Position numbers and translations under genes: made by a program. Positions 9,670-17,992 of a DNA stretch of 64,000 nt are shown here, in pieces. Numbering within the stretch: position 1 is the first letter of the stretch; each line of letters opens with the position of its first letter. This stretch comes from Corynebacterium uterequi (GTDB taxonomy: Bacteria; Actinomycetota; Actinomycetes; Mycobacteriales; Mycobacteriaceae), in NCBI RefSeq assembly GCF_001021065.1, contig NZ_CP011546.1, forward strand, positions 1,302,001 through 1,366,000, written 5' to 3'. Below the pieces are notes generated by a model. It was not told where the DNA came from. It did no database searches and saw nothing but the letters and a program-made list of their open reading frames with translations.

Positions 9670-10584
9670 CTACTTCGCCCTCTTCGAGCGCCGATCCCCG
9701 GGCCACAGCGGCTGAAGGAGGTGCCAATCCTCCGGGTGGGCAGCAATATTGGCCGCGAACGCGTCGGCTACACGCTGCGTCGTCGCCTCGACGGTGGTGA
9801 CCTCGATAGGTTCCGAGGCGCTCAGGCCCCACCCGTCGCCCTCGAACCAGGAATGGACGACGTGTAGCGCCGCCCCCGTGTCGACGGCCAACTTCGCCGG
9901 CCCGGCCGGCATCGTCGTCGTTTCACCGAAGAAGGAGACGTCTACGCCACGGCCGCTGAGATCCCGCTCCCCCAGCAAGCACACCACGCCGCCGGCTTCC
10001 AGCACCTCGCGCAAGCGGGTGTAGGGCGGCACCGCTGAGCCGGTGAGAGCGATGACCTCAAAGCCCAGCGACGTCCGAAAGTCCACGAAGGCCTTAAACA
10101 ACACCTCGGGCTTTACCCGCTCCGCCACCGTCGCAAAGCGGCCGTAGTTCGCCACCAACCACATTCCGGCCATGTCCCAATTCCCCGAATGCGGCAACGT
10201 CAGGATCACACCTCGTCCGGCGGCAAGGGAGCGCTCGAACGCAGCCCGGCCGCTCACTCCCGCATCGAGCCGTGCGTGCAAGCGTGGATCGTCGACAATC
10301 GACGCAAGTCGGAAGGCTTCTCGCCAGTAGCGGGCGTAGGAGCGCACGGCGTCGCGCACCAGGGCCCGGGTGACATTCTCCGGGCCGACCACGCGGGACA
10401 GGTTACGCCTTAGTTGCTCCATGCCCCGGCCGTGGTCACTGACTACGTCGGCCAGACGGTCGCTCAGCCACCGCACCGCAGGCTCCGGGGCAGCGCCGAC
10501 GAGCCGCCAGGCCAGCAAGTACCCGGCGGCGGTGAACTCGCGGCGCAGCACCAACGGCCACACCGACGTTGACAACGCGGGCAT
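9670..10584 (-). CDS. patA: Phosphatidylinositol mannoside acyltransferase PatA
   Basis: Acyltransferase of the LPLAT/HtrB family that acylates the mannose added by PimA. The 304-residue product has the catalytic HX4D motif as His132-Ser-Gly-Asn-Trp-Asp137, and the family GERDLSGRGVDVSFFGE segment near residue 210. It starts 3 bp downstream of pgsA and is followed 7 bp later by pimA. Gene order pgsA-patA-pimA is the same as in mycobacteria (Rv2612c-Rv2610c), which fixes the assignment better than similarity to general lauroyl acyltransferases would. Confidence 0.93.
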   Translation of the reverse strand: MPALSTSVWPLVLRREFTAAGYLLAWRLVGAAPEPAVRWLSDRLADVVSDHGRGMEQLRRNLSRVVGPENVTRALVRDAVRSYARYWREAFRLASIVDDPRLHARLDAGVSGRAAFERSLAAGRGVILTLPHSGNWDMAGMWLVANYGRFATVAERVKPEVLFKAFVDFRTSLGFEVIALTGSAVPPYTRLREVLEAGGVVCLLGERDLSGRGVDVSFFGETTTMPAGPAKLAVDTGAALHVVHSWFEGDGWGLSASEPIEVTTVEATTQRVADAFAANIAAHPEDWHLLQPLWPGDRRSKRAK

Positions 10585-10587
10585 CAG

Positions 10588-11223
10588 CTACGCTCCCTCG
10601 GGCGCGGCGATCGAGCTCGTGGCCAGCGGCGACGACGCCGCGATGCGGAACCGCTGCCACACCGTGAAGGCACTACCGATCAACAGAAGCCAGATCGTGA
10701 CGTCGATGGCATACGCGACGCCCAATCCCTGCAGTCCGAGGCCGCCCAGTGCGATGATGAGCCTCTCCGGGCGTTCGATAAGACCACCGACCATGGCCAT
10801 CCCGGAGGCTTCGCCGCGGGCCTTGATGTAGCTAATCACCTGGGACAAGACGAGCACGCCCAACGAGGCGGCGACCAGGGGGCGCGGTGCGGCGTAGCTA
10901 TAGATAAGCCACCAGGTGATGGCGGCGAACAGCGCGCCGTCGGTGATCCGGTCACAGGAGGCATCGAGGGTGGCGCCGAAACGAGTCCCGCCGCCACGCA
11001 ACCGAGCCATGGTTCCGTCGACCATGTCGAAGGCAGAGAACAGCCCCGTGAGCACCGCGGCCCACACCAGATATCCGGCGGGGATCAGGGTCACCGCGAT
11101 GATGATGGCGGCGGCCGCGCTGACCACAGTCATGGTGTTGGGCTCAACGCGACACCGCAGCAGCACGCGGGCGATGGGTTCCACGAACACCTTGGCGGGC
11201 TTTCGCCCGTGAACGCTGAGCAT
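10588..11223 (-). CDS. pgsA: Phosphatidylinositol phosphate synthase (CDP-alcohol phosphatidyltransferase)
   Basis: Integral membrane enzyme that joins CDP-diacylglycerol and inositol 1-phosphate to make phosphatidylinositol phosphate, precursor of PI and PIMs. The 211-residue protein contains the complete CDP-alcohol phosphotransferase motif: Asp66, Asp69, Gly70, Ala73, Arg74, Gly83, Asp87 and Asp91. About six hydrophobic segments surround it. It starts 2 bp after the HIT gene and precedes patA. Assignment as the PI rather than PG enzyme rests on its place in the PIM cluster. Confidence 0.94.
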   Translation of the reverse strand: MLSVHGRKPAKVFVEPIARVLLRCRVEPNTMTVVSAAAAIIIAVTLIPAGYLVWAAVLTGLFSAFDMVDGTMARLRGGGTRFGATLDASCDRITDGALFAAITWWLIYSYAAPRPLVAASLGVLVLSQVISYIKARGEASGMAMVGGLIERPERLIIALGGLGLQGLGVAYAIDVTIWLLLIGSAFTVWQRFRIAASSPLATSSIAAPEGA

Positions 11224-11225
11224 GC

Positions 11226-11783
11226 CTAGACCTCCCCTGCCCCAGCCTGGGCCTCCTGGGCCCCCTGGACCCAGGCCTCGGCGAGCAACGCGCGGGTATC
11301 GGCCAGCAACGCCGGAAGTACCTTCGTGGAGTCCAACACCGTCATGAAGTTGGAGTCCCCGGGCCAGCGCGGGACGACGTGGAGGTGGAGGTGATCGCTC
11401 ACCGAACCACCCGCCGCCCGGCCCAAGTTGAAGCCCACATTGATACCCTCCGGGCGGGACACGCGCTTGAGCGTGCGCACCGCCTCTTGGGCAAACTCCA
11501 TGAGCTCTCCCGATTCTTCGCTGGTGAGATCCTCAAGGTTGGCCACCTTGCGGTAAGGCACCACCATGAGGTGACCTGCGTTATAGGGATAGAGGTTGAG
11601 CAGCGCGTACACGAATTCGCCCCGGGCGATAATGAGGCCCTCCTCGTCAGTTCCCTTGGGAATGTCAACGAAAGGGTCACCGCCTCGCCCGGCTCTTTTG
11701 GTGATGTAGGCCGAGCGATACGGCGCCCACAGCCGGAGCAACCGGTCCGGGGTGCCGGCGCCAAAGTCCACGTACTCCGGCAC
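11226..11783 (-). CDS. HIT-family diadenosine polyphosphate phosphorylase-like protein
   Basis: Histidine-triad protein with the HxHxH motif (His131, His133, His135 in HLHLHVVPRW) and the upstream NAGHLMVVPYR segment. Orthologues at this position (Rv2613c in M. tuberculosis) have been characterised as Ap4A phosphorylase, so a role in removing dinucleoside polyphosphates is likely. I choose GTG 11783: a strong GGAGG lies 7 bases before it, it sits 1 bp after the thrS stop, and the protein then starts VPEYVDFGAG. An ATG at 11822 would overlap thrS by 38 bp. 185 residues. Confidence 0.88.
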   Translation of the reverse strand: MPEYVDFGAGTPDRLLRLWAPYRSAYITKRAGRGGDPFVDIPKGTDEEGLIIARGEFVYALLNLYPYNAGHLMVVPYRKVANLEDLTSEESGELMEFAQEAVRTLKRVSRPEGINVGFNLGRAAGGSVSDHLHLHVVPRWPGDSNFMTVLDSTKVLPALLADTRALLAEAWVQGAQEAQAGAGEV

Positions 11784-11784
11784 G

Positions 11785-13845
11785 CTAATCCTCCGACCGG
11801 AGGGCGTCGATCTCGCTGCCACTCGGCTGAGAGTTATTGCGCGAACGCACCCACGCCTCGATGATGTTCACGGCCTCGTCCACCGGGACACCGTTGACCT
11901 GGGAGCCGTCAAGGAAGCGGAAGCTCACCGCACCCGCCTCGACGTCCCGGCCGCCGGCGAGCAGCATGAAGGGCACCTTGGCGGTGGTGTGGTTACGGAT
12001 CTTCTTCTGCATCCGGTCGTCGGAAGTATCGACGTCGGCGCGGATGCCGCGTTCCCGGAGCTTTTCGGCCACCTGCTCAAGGTGCGCCGAGAACTCATCA
12101 GCCACCGGAATGCCCATGACCTGATGCGGGGCAAGCCATGCGGGGAACGCGCCCGCGTAGTGCTCCAGGAGCACGCCGAAGAAGCGCTCGATAGAGCCGA
12201 AGAGCGCGCGGTGAATCATGATCGGGCGCTTCTTGGTTCCGTCGGAGGCGGTGTACTCCAGGCCGAAGCGCTCCGGCAGGTTGAAGTCCAGCTGCACCGT
12301 GGACATCTGCCAGGTGCGCCCGATGGCGTCGCGGGCCTGCACGGAGATCTTCGGGCCGTAGAACGCCGCACCCGCCGGGTCCGGCACCAGTTCCAGACCG
12401 GACTTCTCGGCCACCTTCTGCAGCACGGCAGTGGACCGCTCCCACACTGCGTCGTCACCGATGTACTTCTCGGGATCCTTGGTGGACAGCTCCAGGTAGA
12501 AGTCCTCCAGGCCGTAGTCCTTGAGCAGCGAGAGGATGAACTGCAGCACCTTCGTCAGCTCGTCCTCCATCTGCTCCTCGGTGCAGTAGATATGGGCGTC
12601 GTCCTGCGTGAAACCGCGAGCGCGGGTCAGGCCGTGGACCACGCCGGACTTCTCGTAACGGTAGACGGTGCCGAACTCAAACAGCCGCAGCGGCAGCTCG
12701 CGGTACGAGCGACCCCGGGAGGCGAAAATGAGGTTGTGCATGGGGCAGTTCATCGGCTTGGCGTAGTAGTCCTGCGCCTGCTTGGTGACGTTGCCCTCCT
12801 CGTCGGTTTCGCCGTCGAGCTGCATCGGCGGGAACATGCCGTCGGCGTACCAGTCCAGGTGACCGGACTTCTTGAACAGCTCTCCCTTGGTGATGTGCGG
12901 AGTGTTGACGAAGGAATACCCGGCGGCCAAGTGCCGGCGACGGGAGTGCTCCTCCATCTCCAGGCGGATAATGCCGCCGGCGGGGTGGAACACCGGGAAG
13001 CCGGAGCCGATCTCATCCGGGAAGCTGAACAGGTCCAGTTCCTGGCCCAGGCGCCGGTGGTCCCGCTTCTCCGCCTCGGCGAGCAGGTGCTGGTAGTCGT
13101 CGAGCTTCTCCTTCGACTCCCAGGCCGTGCCGTAGATGCGCTGCAGGCCGGCGTTACGCTGATCGCCACGCCAGTAAGCGGCCGAAGACTTCGTCAATGC
13201 GAACGCCGGAATGTAGCGCGTGGTGGGTACGTGCGGGCCACGGCACAGGTCGTGCCACTCGGTGTCTCCGCTACGCGGGTTGACGTTGGCGTAGTAGGTC
13301 AGCTCCCCGGAGCCGATCTCCGTGGCCTCGTCGGAATCGGGGTCCACATTCGACTTGTCGGCCACGAGCTCAAGCTTGAATGGCTCGGCGGCGAGGTCCT
13401 CGGCGGCCGCCTCCGTGGATTCGTAGACGCCGCGGACGAACTTCTGACCGGACTTGATGATCTTCTTCATCGCCTTCTCCAGGCGCTTGAGATCCTCCGG
13501 GGTGAAGGGCTCGGCCACCTGGAAATCGTAGTAGAAGCCGTTGTCGATAGCCGGACCGATGCCGAGCTTCGTGCCCGGGAACTCCAGCTGCACGGCCTGG
13601 GCCAGGACGTGGGCGCACGAGTGCCTGATGACGCTGCGGCCCTCCTCCGTCGAGGCGGGAACCGGAGTAAATTCCGCGTCGGTCTCGGGGACGAACGACA
13701 GGTCCTTTAACTGGCCCTCAGTGTCCTTGACGCACACGATGGCATCCGGGCCCTTGTTCGGCAGCTCACGCTCCCGCATGGCCTGCCCCACGGGCGTGCC
13801 GGCCGGGACGGCGAAGGCGGAGAGATCAAGCTCGACAGTGGTCAT
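11785..13845 (-). CDS. thrS: Threonyl-tRNA synthetase
   Basis: Class II aminoacyl-tRNA synthetase charging tRNA-Thr. The 686-residue product has an N-terminal TGS domain and the editing domain with the [10 protein letters not shown] zinc/editing motif. A class II catalytic core follows, with the [10 protein letters not shown] segment and motif 2 [20 protein letters not shown]. It ends in an anticodon-binding domain. The start ATG at 13845 is preceded by AAGGAG and begins [11 protein letters not shown]; a further in-frame ATG 54 codons upstream gives an unrelated basic extension and is not preferred. First gene of the thrS-HIT-pgsA-patA-pimA run. Confidence 0.97.
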   Translation of the reverse strand: MTTVELDLSAFAVPAGTPVGQAMRERELPNKGPDAIVCVKDTEGQLKDLSFVPETDAEFTPVPASTEEGRSVIRHSCAHVLAQAVQLEFPGTKLGIGPAIDNGFYYDFQVAEPFTPEDLKRLEKAMKKIIKSGQKFVRGVYESTEAAAEDLAAEPFKLELVADKSNVDPDSDEATEIGSGELTYYANVNPRSGDTEWHDLCRGPHVPTTRYIPAFALTKSSAAYWRGDQRNAGLQRIYGTAWESKEKLDDYQHLLAEAEKRDHRRLGQELDLFSFPDEIGSGFPVFHPAGGIIRLEMEEHSRRRHLAAGYSFVNTPHITKGELFKKSGHLDWYADGMFPPMQLDGETDEEGNVTKQAQDYYAKPMNCPMHNLIFASRGRSYRELPLRLFEFGTVYRYEKSGVVHGLTRARGFTQDDAHIYCTEEQMEDELTKVLQFILSLLKDYGLEDFYLELSTKDPEKYIGDDAVWERSTAVLQKVAEKSGLELVPDPAGAAFYGPKISVQARDAIGRTWQMSTVQLDFNLPERFGLEYTASDGTKKRPIMIHRALFGSIERFFGVLLEHYAGAFPAWLAPHQVMGIPVADEFSAHLEQVAEKLRERGIRADVDTSDDRMQKKIRNHTTAKVPFMLLAGGRDVEAGAVSFRFLDGSQVNGVPVDEAVNIIEAWVRSRNNSQPSGSEIDALRSED

Positions 13846-14018
13846 AGGTGGTACGCGCTCCTTCTTGCGCTCTGGCGGGTACACGGCATACCTGGCCGCG
13901 ACGCCGCGTGGAAGACGATGCCTGAGCACAAAGCATAACGCCCGGCCCGCCACCACGATAACGGGACCCGCATCACTGCGCCGCGTCAGCGGAGCATCAT
14001 GGCGCACCTAGCGCAGCA

Positions 14019-15275
14019 TTAGGCCTTCTCGATGAGGCGCTGCGCCCAATACTCGTCGGCATCCTCGCCTGCGCCGGTTCCCGGCGGCACCCAGTAGACA
14101 CCGGAGCCAATATGCGTCACCCAGGTGTTGAGCAGGTCGGCCTCGTCGAGCCGGGCTTGGATCGCCGAAAACTGGGCTGCGGAATCCTGCTGGTAGCAAA
14201 TAAACACCAGGCCCGTGTTTGACAGCTCCTCCGGGCGTGACGCCACCGGGGCCAGGTTGTAGTTGTAGGCGCGGCGTAGCAGGCGCTGCTCCGGGTGGCC
14301 GTCCACCGGCATGGCACGGGCGACGTGGCTATTGCGGTCAATGACGGGCAGGCCGAAACCATCCCGGGCGTTAAGGTCCACGTCGTCGAACTCCGTCCCA
14401 CCGGTCAGTGGCGAGCCGTCAGCCAGGCGCCTGCCCATAGCGTTTTCTCTCGACGACCGGTCCAATTCCTCCCACGTGTCCACGTTCATGTGGATGCGAC
14501 GCACCACCATGACGCTGCTGCCGCGCAGCCAATCGTCGCCCTCGGGGATAAAGACCTGCTCCGCAAGCTCCTCCGGGGTTCGGGGGTTCTTCGAGCCGTC
14601 GAGTTGGCCGAAGAAGTTCCTCGGCGTCGAGGACTCCCCCGATGCCCCCTTGGCATGCAAGAAGCCCTGCTGAAGGTATTCGACGGTGACGTAGGTCGGT
14701 GAGATCCGCACCAGGTGGCGCAAGGCGTAGGCGGCGGTCATGGGGTTATCGCTGCAGATCTGCAGCACCGCATCCATCTGGCCCCACTGGGGGTCCAACT
14801 GGTCGCGGCTGAAGGCCGGAACGTCGGCGAGGCCAGCCGGCCGTAGCGTCGGCTTTCCAATGACCTCGAAAAATCTGGGCCCGAGACCGCACGTGACGGT
14901 GAGGTTGGCGGGCTTGTCGGTCAGCTCCGGTTCCAAGGAACTCGGTGGCACTTCGCCGCGGCACAGCGCTCGGGCGTCCTGCGTCCACATGCGTAGTAGC
15001 CGACGCGCCCCCTCCCGATCGACGCCCTCAGTGAAGCGGAAGCCCGCCAGGATGAGATTCGCCTGCGCCGGGGTGGCAATCCCCGCCTGGTGCGGGCCGT
15101 CGAACTCCACCGTTTGTGACTCCAGGAAGCGATTCGGATCCTCCGCGACGGCTGCCACCTGCTCCTTCGCGGCTTGTGGTGCACACGCGGCGGCAGCACC
15201 GGCGACGACGACGCCTCCGGCCGCAACCCCACCCGCGGTGAGAAAGTCGCGGCGTGAGACATCGTGGGCGTTCAT
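14019..15275 (-). CDS. Tat-exported DyP-type haem peroxidase (EfeB/DtpA-like)
   Basis: Haem peroxidase exported folded by the Tat system. The 418-residue precursor starts MNAHDVSRRDFLTAGG, a twin-arginine signal (SRRDFLT), then a long Ala/Gly/Val stretch ending AAACAPQ, which could also act as a lipobox. The DyP signature GxxDG is present as GQLDGSKN. The C-terminal haem region has NSHVARAMP and RLLRRAYNYN, typical of DyP enzymes. It is the third gene of a copC - PCu(A)C - DyP run with gaps of 66 and 39 bp. Related Streptomyces enzymes act in copper trafficking, while E. coli EfeB belongs to an iron-uptake system; no EfeU/EfeO gene is next to it here. Confidence 0.92.
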   Translation of the reverse strand: MNAHDVSRRDFLTAGGVAAGGVVVAGAAAACAPQAAKEQVAAVAEDPNRFLESQTVEFDGPHQAGIATPAQANLILAGFRFTEGVDREGARRLLRMWTQDARALCRGEVPPSSLEPELTDKPANLTVTCGLGPRFFEVIGKPTLRPAGLADVPAFSRDQLDPQWGQMDAVLQICSDNPMTAAYALRHLVRISPTYVTVEYLQQGFLHAKGASGESSTPRNFFGQLDGSKNPRTPEELAEQVFIPEGDDWLRGSSVMVVRRIHMNVDTWEELDRSSRENAMGRRLADGSPLTGGTEFDDVDLNARDGFGLPVIDRNSHVARAMPVDGHPEQRLLRRAYNYNLAPVASRPEELSNTGLVFICYQQDSAAQFSAIQARLDEADLLNTWVTHIGSGVYWVPPGTGAGEDADEYWAQRLIEKA

Positions 15276-15314
15276 GGGAAAATCCTTACCTTCCTGGAGT
15301 TTCTTCGGGATTAC

Positions 15315-15932
15315 CTAGTTGTGGTTAGCGTGGTCGTGCCCGGCATGGTCATGGCCGGCAAGCTCACCGTCGGCGCCGTAGCTCTCCCCACCGGCGGGCA
15401 TGGCGCGGACCGGGGCGGGCTCAAGCTCCACCATAGAGCCGTCAGCCAGCTCGAGAGTGACCACGACCTCCGCGCCCGCGGGGACCTCACCGGCGAAGTC
15501 CATAATCATGAAGTGGTCGCCACCGGCGGCCAGCTCGAAGGACTCTCCCGGTGCGAGCGTGATGGGGGTAGGACGCATCTGCATCTGCCCGTTGACCACC
15601 TCGTGGATCTCGTAGCGAGCTTGCCCAAGATCGGTGCTGAAGCCGGTGATGACGACCTCGGCGTCGGTGTTGTTGGTCAGGGTGCCAAAGATGGCGGTCA
15701 TGTTCGAGTCAGCAGCCTTCTCACGCACGACGGAATCCGTGAACGAGATAGCGGTATCAGCGGCGGGCTCGGTGGTGGCGCTCGACGTAGCCTCCGACGA
15801 CGGTGCGGCGGCAGTGGTGGAAACCTCGGCGGATTCCTTCGTCTTGGAGGAGGGGTTCTCCAGCTGCGGGCTGCACGCGGTGATAGCAAGTGCGGATGCC
15901 GCAGCGACGGCGATGAACAGGGATCGCTTCAT
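15315..15932 (-). CDS. PCu(A)C-family copper chaperone lipoprotein
   Basis: Extracytoplasmic Cu(I) chaperone of the PCu(A)C (DUF461) family, normally delivering copper to cytochrome c oxidase. The start at 15932 gives MKRSLFIAVAAASALAITAC, a lipoprotein signal with the lipobox Cys at residue 20. An upstream ATG at 15968 would add 12 residues and spoil the signal. The copper-site layout is visible: Met in DSNMTAIFGTL, HEVVNGQMQM, then HFMIM. The last 15 residues are His-rich (AGHDHAGHDHANHN), an extra metal-binding tail. About 205 residues. Lies between copC and the DyP gene. Confidence 0.92.
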   Translation of the reverse strand: MKRSLFIAVAAASALAITACSPQLENPSSKTKESAEVSTTAAAPSSEATSSATTEPAADTAISFTDSVVREKAADSNMTAIFGTLTNNTDAEVVITGFSTDLGQARYEIHEVVNGQMQMRPTPITLAPGESFELAAGGDHFMIMDFAGEVPAGAEVVVTLELADGSMVELEPAPVRAMPAGGESYGADGELAGHDHAGHDHANHN

Positions 15933-15998
15933 GGGGTTAACCTCATGTCTTTCGTTAGTCGGGCTCAATGAACGTTGGGGGTCACCTTCTGGTGGGGC

Positions 15999-16619
15999 TT
16001 AGCTCGACGCGGTGCGACGCCGCTTCTTAACGACCAACCCCACCACGCCGACGGCCGCGAGGACTGCCACGCCTACCGCTACCGTACTCGCGGGAAACGC
16101 AGACGGGGACGTGTTCTCTTCCTGTCCGGCGGCCTCGCTATCCGCTTGGCCGTCGGTGGGGCTTGCGGTTTCCCCGCCGGGCGCGGCCTCCGCGTCGCCG
16201 ACGGGGGCGGCCTCCGCGTCGCCGACGCTAAAGGTCGTCATCCCCCGAGTGGCGTGACCGTCCGAGGACGTGATCTGGAAACCGATGCGATACTGCCCGT
16301 CACCCGGATCAAAGCCGTCGGGAAGTGACACCGTCAGCTCCCGGCCATTGATCTCTGGTTCGCCGGTGAACAGTACCTCGTTGGTGTCGACGTTCGACAG
16401 GGCGAAAGTGTTGAAGCCTTCGAGGGGCTCGGCGGAGAACTCCAAGGTGAGTTGTTCCGGGAACTCCTCAAGGTGCGCCTCGTGGGCGGGGTTGCCGCCA
16501 ATGACCACGTCGTGGGCCTGGGCTACATCCCCGGCGCCGACCGCCAACCCCGCCATCACGCCGAGGACAACGGCGACACTGCGAGGAGTGCGTCGAATAA
16601 CAGTCCCGAAGTGCTGCAT
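15999..16619 (-). CDS. CopC-domain copper-binding protein with C-terminal membrane anchor
   Basis: Secreted protein with the CopC fold. The ATG at 16619 (AAGGAG about 10 bases upstream) gives MQHFGTVIRRTPRSV and a signal peptide cleaved after AQA, leaving a mature N-terminal His (HDVVIGG). This is the typical CopC Cu(II) ligand; a conserved SSDGHATRG segment supplies another. A Pro/Glu/Ala-rich linker with a short repeated VGDAEAAP unit leads to one membrane helix and a basic tail (KKRRRTASS), so it is cell-surface anchored facing outward. First gene of the copC-PCu(A)C-DyP run. An ATG at 16649 is the alternative start. Confidence 0.9.
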   Translation of the reverse strand: MQHFGTVIRRTPRSVAVVLGVMAGLAVGAGDVAQAHDVVIGGNPAHEAHLEEFPEQLTLEFSAEPLEGFNTFALSNVDTNEVLFTGEPEINGRELTVSLPDGFDPGDGQYRIGFQITSSDGHATRGMTTFSVGDAEAAPVGDAEAAPGGETASPTDGQADSEAAGQEENTSPSAFPASTVAVGVAVLAAVGVVGLVVKKRRRTASS

Positions 16620-16870
16620 GAAAGGTGATCTCCTTGGCTGGTCGGACACGTCATTGATGGAAACAACCGGACCACACCCCGACGGCTAACGCGTCGCCAC
16701 GTTCCGCGCGGGTGTTCCGGCTTACTCAATAGTCGCAAACATCACGAGGAAAGTTCCCATCCGGGTTCACCGATAGCCCCCGGACGCGGTGAGAAGCCCG
16801 CTCGGGCGTCCGCCTGGCAGCGCGTGTGCCCGTTGTTGTGTTCCTGGGAGACGGTTGCCGGGACACGACA

Positions 16871-16904
16871 AACCCCCACGTCCCGGGAAACCGGGGGTGG
16901 GGGT
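16871..16904 (-). terminator. Rho-independent terminator of the tRNA array
   Basis: Directly after the last tRNA (Gly) of the minus-strand array there is an inverted repeat with arms ACCCCCAC and GTGGGGGT, an inner CCCGG/CCGGG pairing, and a downstream TTTGT run on the minus strand. It fits an intrinsic terminator for the six-tRNA transcript, although the U-tract is short. Confidence 0.7.
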
Positions 16905-16909
16905 AATTG

Positions 16910-16982
16910 AGCGGATGACGAGATTCGAACTCGCGACCCTCACCTTGGCAAGGTGATGCGCTACCAACTGCGCTACATCCGC
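16910..16982 (-). tRNA. tRNA-Gly (anticodon GCC), copy 3 in transcription order
   Basis: A 73-nt tRNA: acceptor stem GCGGATG/CATCCGC, anticodon loop with GCC, T-loop GTTCGAATC, discriminator U. No CCA is encoded. Identical to the copies at 17234 and 17431, and part of the exact 165-bp duplication together with the neighbouring tRNA-Val. Confidence 0.97.
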
Positions 16983-17002
16983 ATCGGGTGACTAGCACCC
17001 TG

Positions 17003-17074
17003 TGCGCGATACTGGGATTGAACCAGTGACCTCTTCCGTGTCAGGGAAGCGCTCTCCCGCTGAGCTAAACGCGC
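17003..17074 (-). tRNA. tRNA-Val (anticodon GAC), copy 2
   Basis: A 72-nt tRNA with anticodon loop CTGACAC (GAC), T-loop GTTCAATCC and discriminator A; CCA is not encoded. The acceptor stem pairs as GCGCGTT with ATCGCGC, leaving a U6-U67 mismatch that is also present in the other copy at 17327. Separated by 20 bp from tRNA-Gly. Confidence 0.95.
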
Positions 17075-17094
17075 AGGACTGTACACAACGTACA

Positions 17095-17168
17095 TGGAGG
17101 TGGAAACGGGAATCGAACCCGTGTGCACGGTTTTGCAGACCGTTGCCTCACCACTCGGCCATTCCACC
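17095..17168 (-). tRNA. tRNA-Cys (anticodon GCA)
   Basis: Acceptor stem GGTGGAA/TTCCACC, anticodon loop with GCA, T-loop GTTCGATTC, discriminator U, and an encoded CCA (17095-17097). The mature body without CCA is 17098-17168 (71 nt). It is the only single-copy gene in this array, and sits between the two copies of the Gly-Val unit. Confidence 0.96.
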
Positions 17169-17233
17169 GCGGCGAATGTTTCCGCCTCGTTAAGGCACCG
17201 CCAACTTCCCTTTCTAGGGACCGGCGAAACCGG

Positions 17234-17306
17234 AGCGGATGACGAGATTCGAACTCGCGACCCTCACCTTGGCAAGGTGATGCGCTACCAACTGCGCTAC
17301 ATCCGC
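17234..17306 (-). tRNA. tRNA-Gly (anticodon GCC), copy 2
   Basis: Same 73-nt sequence as the tRNA-Gly at 16910. It forms the second half of the duplicated 165-bp Gly-Val block (17234-17398). Confidence 0.97.
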
Positions 17307-17326
17307 ATCGGGTGACTAGCACCCTG

Positions 17327-17398
17327 TGCGCGATACTGGGATTGAACCAGTGACCTCTTCCGTGTCAGGGAAGCGCTCTCCCGCTGAGCTAAACGCGC
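17327..17398 (-). tRNA. tRNA-Val (anticodon GAC), copy 1
   Basis: Identical to the tRNA-Val at 17003, including the U6-U67 acceptor mismatch and the 20-bp spacer to the following tRNA-Gly. Confidence 0.95.
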
Positions 17399-17430
17399 TT
17401 GTTCATTCCAACCAGGCCCGGTGAAATGAG

Positions 17431-17503
17431 AGCGGATGACGAGATTCGAACTCGCGACCCTCACCTTGGCAAGGTGATGCGCTACCAACTGCGCTACATC
17501 CGC
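17431..17503 (-). tRNA. tRNA-Gly (anticodon GCC), copy 1, promoter-proximal
   Basis: First tRNA of the array in transcription order; sequence identical to the other two tRNA-Gly copies but with different flanks, so it lies outside the 165-bp duplication. A promoter-like sequence begins about 44 bp upstream. Confidence 0.97.
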
Positions 17504-17886
17504 ACTGCACGTGAGTAACGCTTGGCGTTGCTCGGTGCGTGAAGAAACATTAGCGCGCCACCTCCAGGGGGTGCAAATCCCGTGGTCGGCGGACGATCGG
17601 CGCCAACCCCGCATCCCCGACCTCAGCATCCGACCTCACTCCAGCCAAGTGACTGCCGCAACTTAGGGCCACCGCCCACAGTCACGGCCCGCCTGTACCC
17701 AGAACTCACCCGTACTGTCACCAACCGCCGCCACACCCCTGCGCGGCAGACTCGCACCCATTCACAACGGCCTAGGCACCATGCTCCACCCCGACCGCAC
17801 AGGGGCGGCCTACCTGGCAATTAGGTATCGCCAGAAGGCGCGTGCTAGATTGTGTTCCGCACCGCAACGAATGTTGTGCGACGTAC
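17504..17886. other. Intergenic stretch without a recognised gene
   Basis: Between the minus-strand tRNA array and the plus-strand tRNA-Val(CAC). Apart from the array promoter near 17550-17576 and a possible -10 (TAGATT, 17846-17851) for the tRNA-Val, I see no coding signal: the open frames lack a ribosome site and resemble no known protein. Confidence 0.6.
17547..17576 (-). promoter_or_regulatory. Probable housekeeping promoter of the tRNA array
   Basis: On the minus strand, TTGCAC (17576-17571) and TAATGT (17552-17547) are separated by 18 bp, about 44 bp upstream of the first tRNA. This resembles a vegetative sigma-A promoter. Confidence 0.55.
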
Positions 17887-17961
17887 GGTCCCATGGCTCA
17901 GTGGAAGAGCGTTCCGTTCACACCGGAAAGGTCGCTGGTTCGATCCCAGCTGGGACCACCA
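17887..17961 (+). tRNA. tRNA-Val (anticodon CAC)
   Basis: Acceptor stem GGTCCCA/TGGGACC, anticodon loop TTCACAC (CAC), T-loop GTTCGATCC, discriminator A at 17958, then an encoded CCA (17959-17961). Opposite strand to the array upstream, and followed at once by an intrinsic terminator, so it is a single-gene transcript. Confidence 0.96.
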
Positions 17962-17967
17962 ATTAAA

Positions 17968-17991
17968 GGCGCTGGCGACAGCGCCTTTTTT
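17968..17991 (+). terminator. Rho-independent terminator of tRNA-Val(CAC)
   Basis: Perfect 7-bp stem GGCGCTG/CAGCGCC with a GCGA loop followed by six T residues, six bases after the encoded CCA. Confidence 0.9.
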
Positions 17992-17992
17992 C

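Larger units (their letters stand above)
16910..17398. repeat. Exact direct repeat of a tRNA-Gly/tRNA-Val block (165 bp, two copies)
   Basis: Positions 16910-17074 and 17234-17398 are identical over 165 bp, covering tRNA-Gly(GCC), a 20-bp spacer and tRNA-Val(GAC). The sequence on both outer sides differs. A single tRNA-Cys lies between them. This is a recent segmental duplication or a copy kept identical by gene conversion. Confidence 0.93.

Noticed and set aside
11752..13710. A 652-codon open frame on the plus strand opposite thrS
   Set aside because: Shadow of thrS; no motif, no ribosome site, and the thrS frame carries all conserved synthetase motifs.
13846..14018. Possible T-box or attenuator leader before thrS
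   Set aside because: No T-box sequence, specifier stem or terminator hairpin seen.
17582..17824. An 80-codon frame downstream of the tRNA array promoter
   Set aside because: Thr/Pro/Arg-rich composition, no ribosome site and no similarity that I recognise; likely chance frame.
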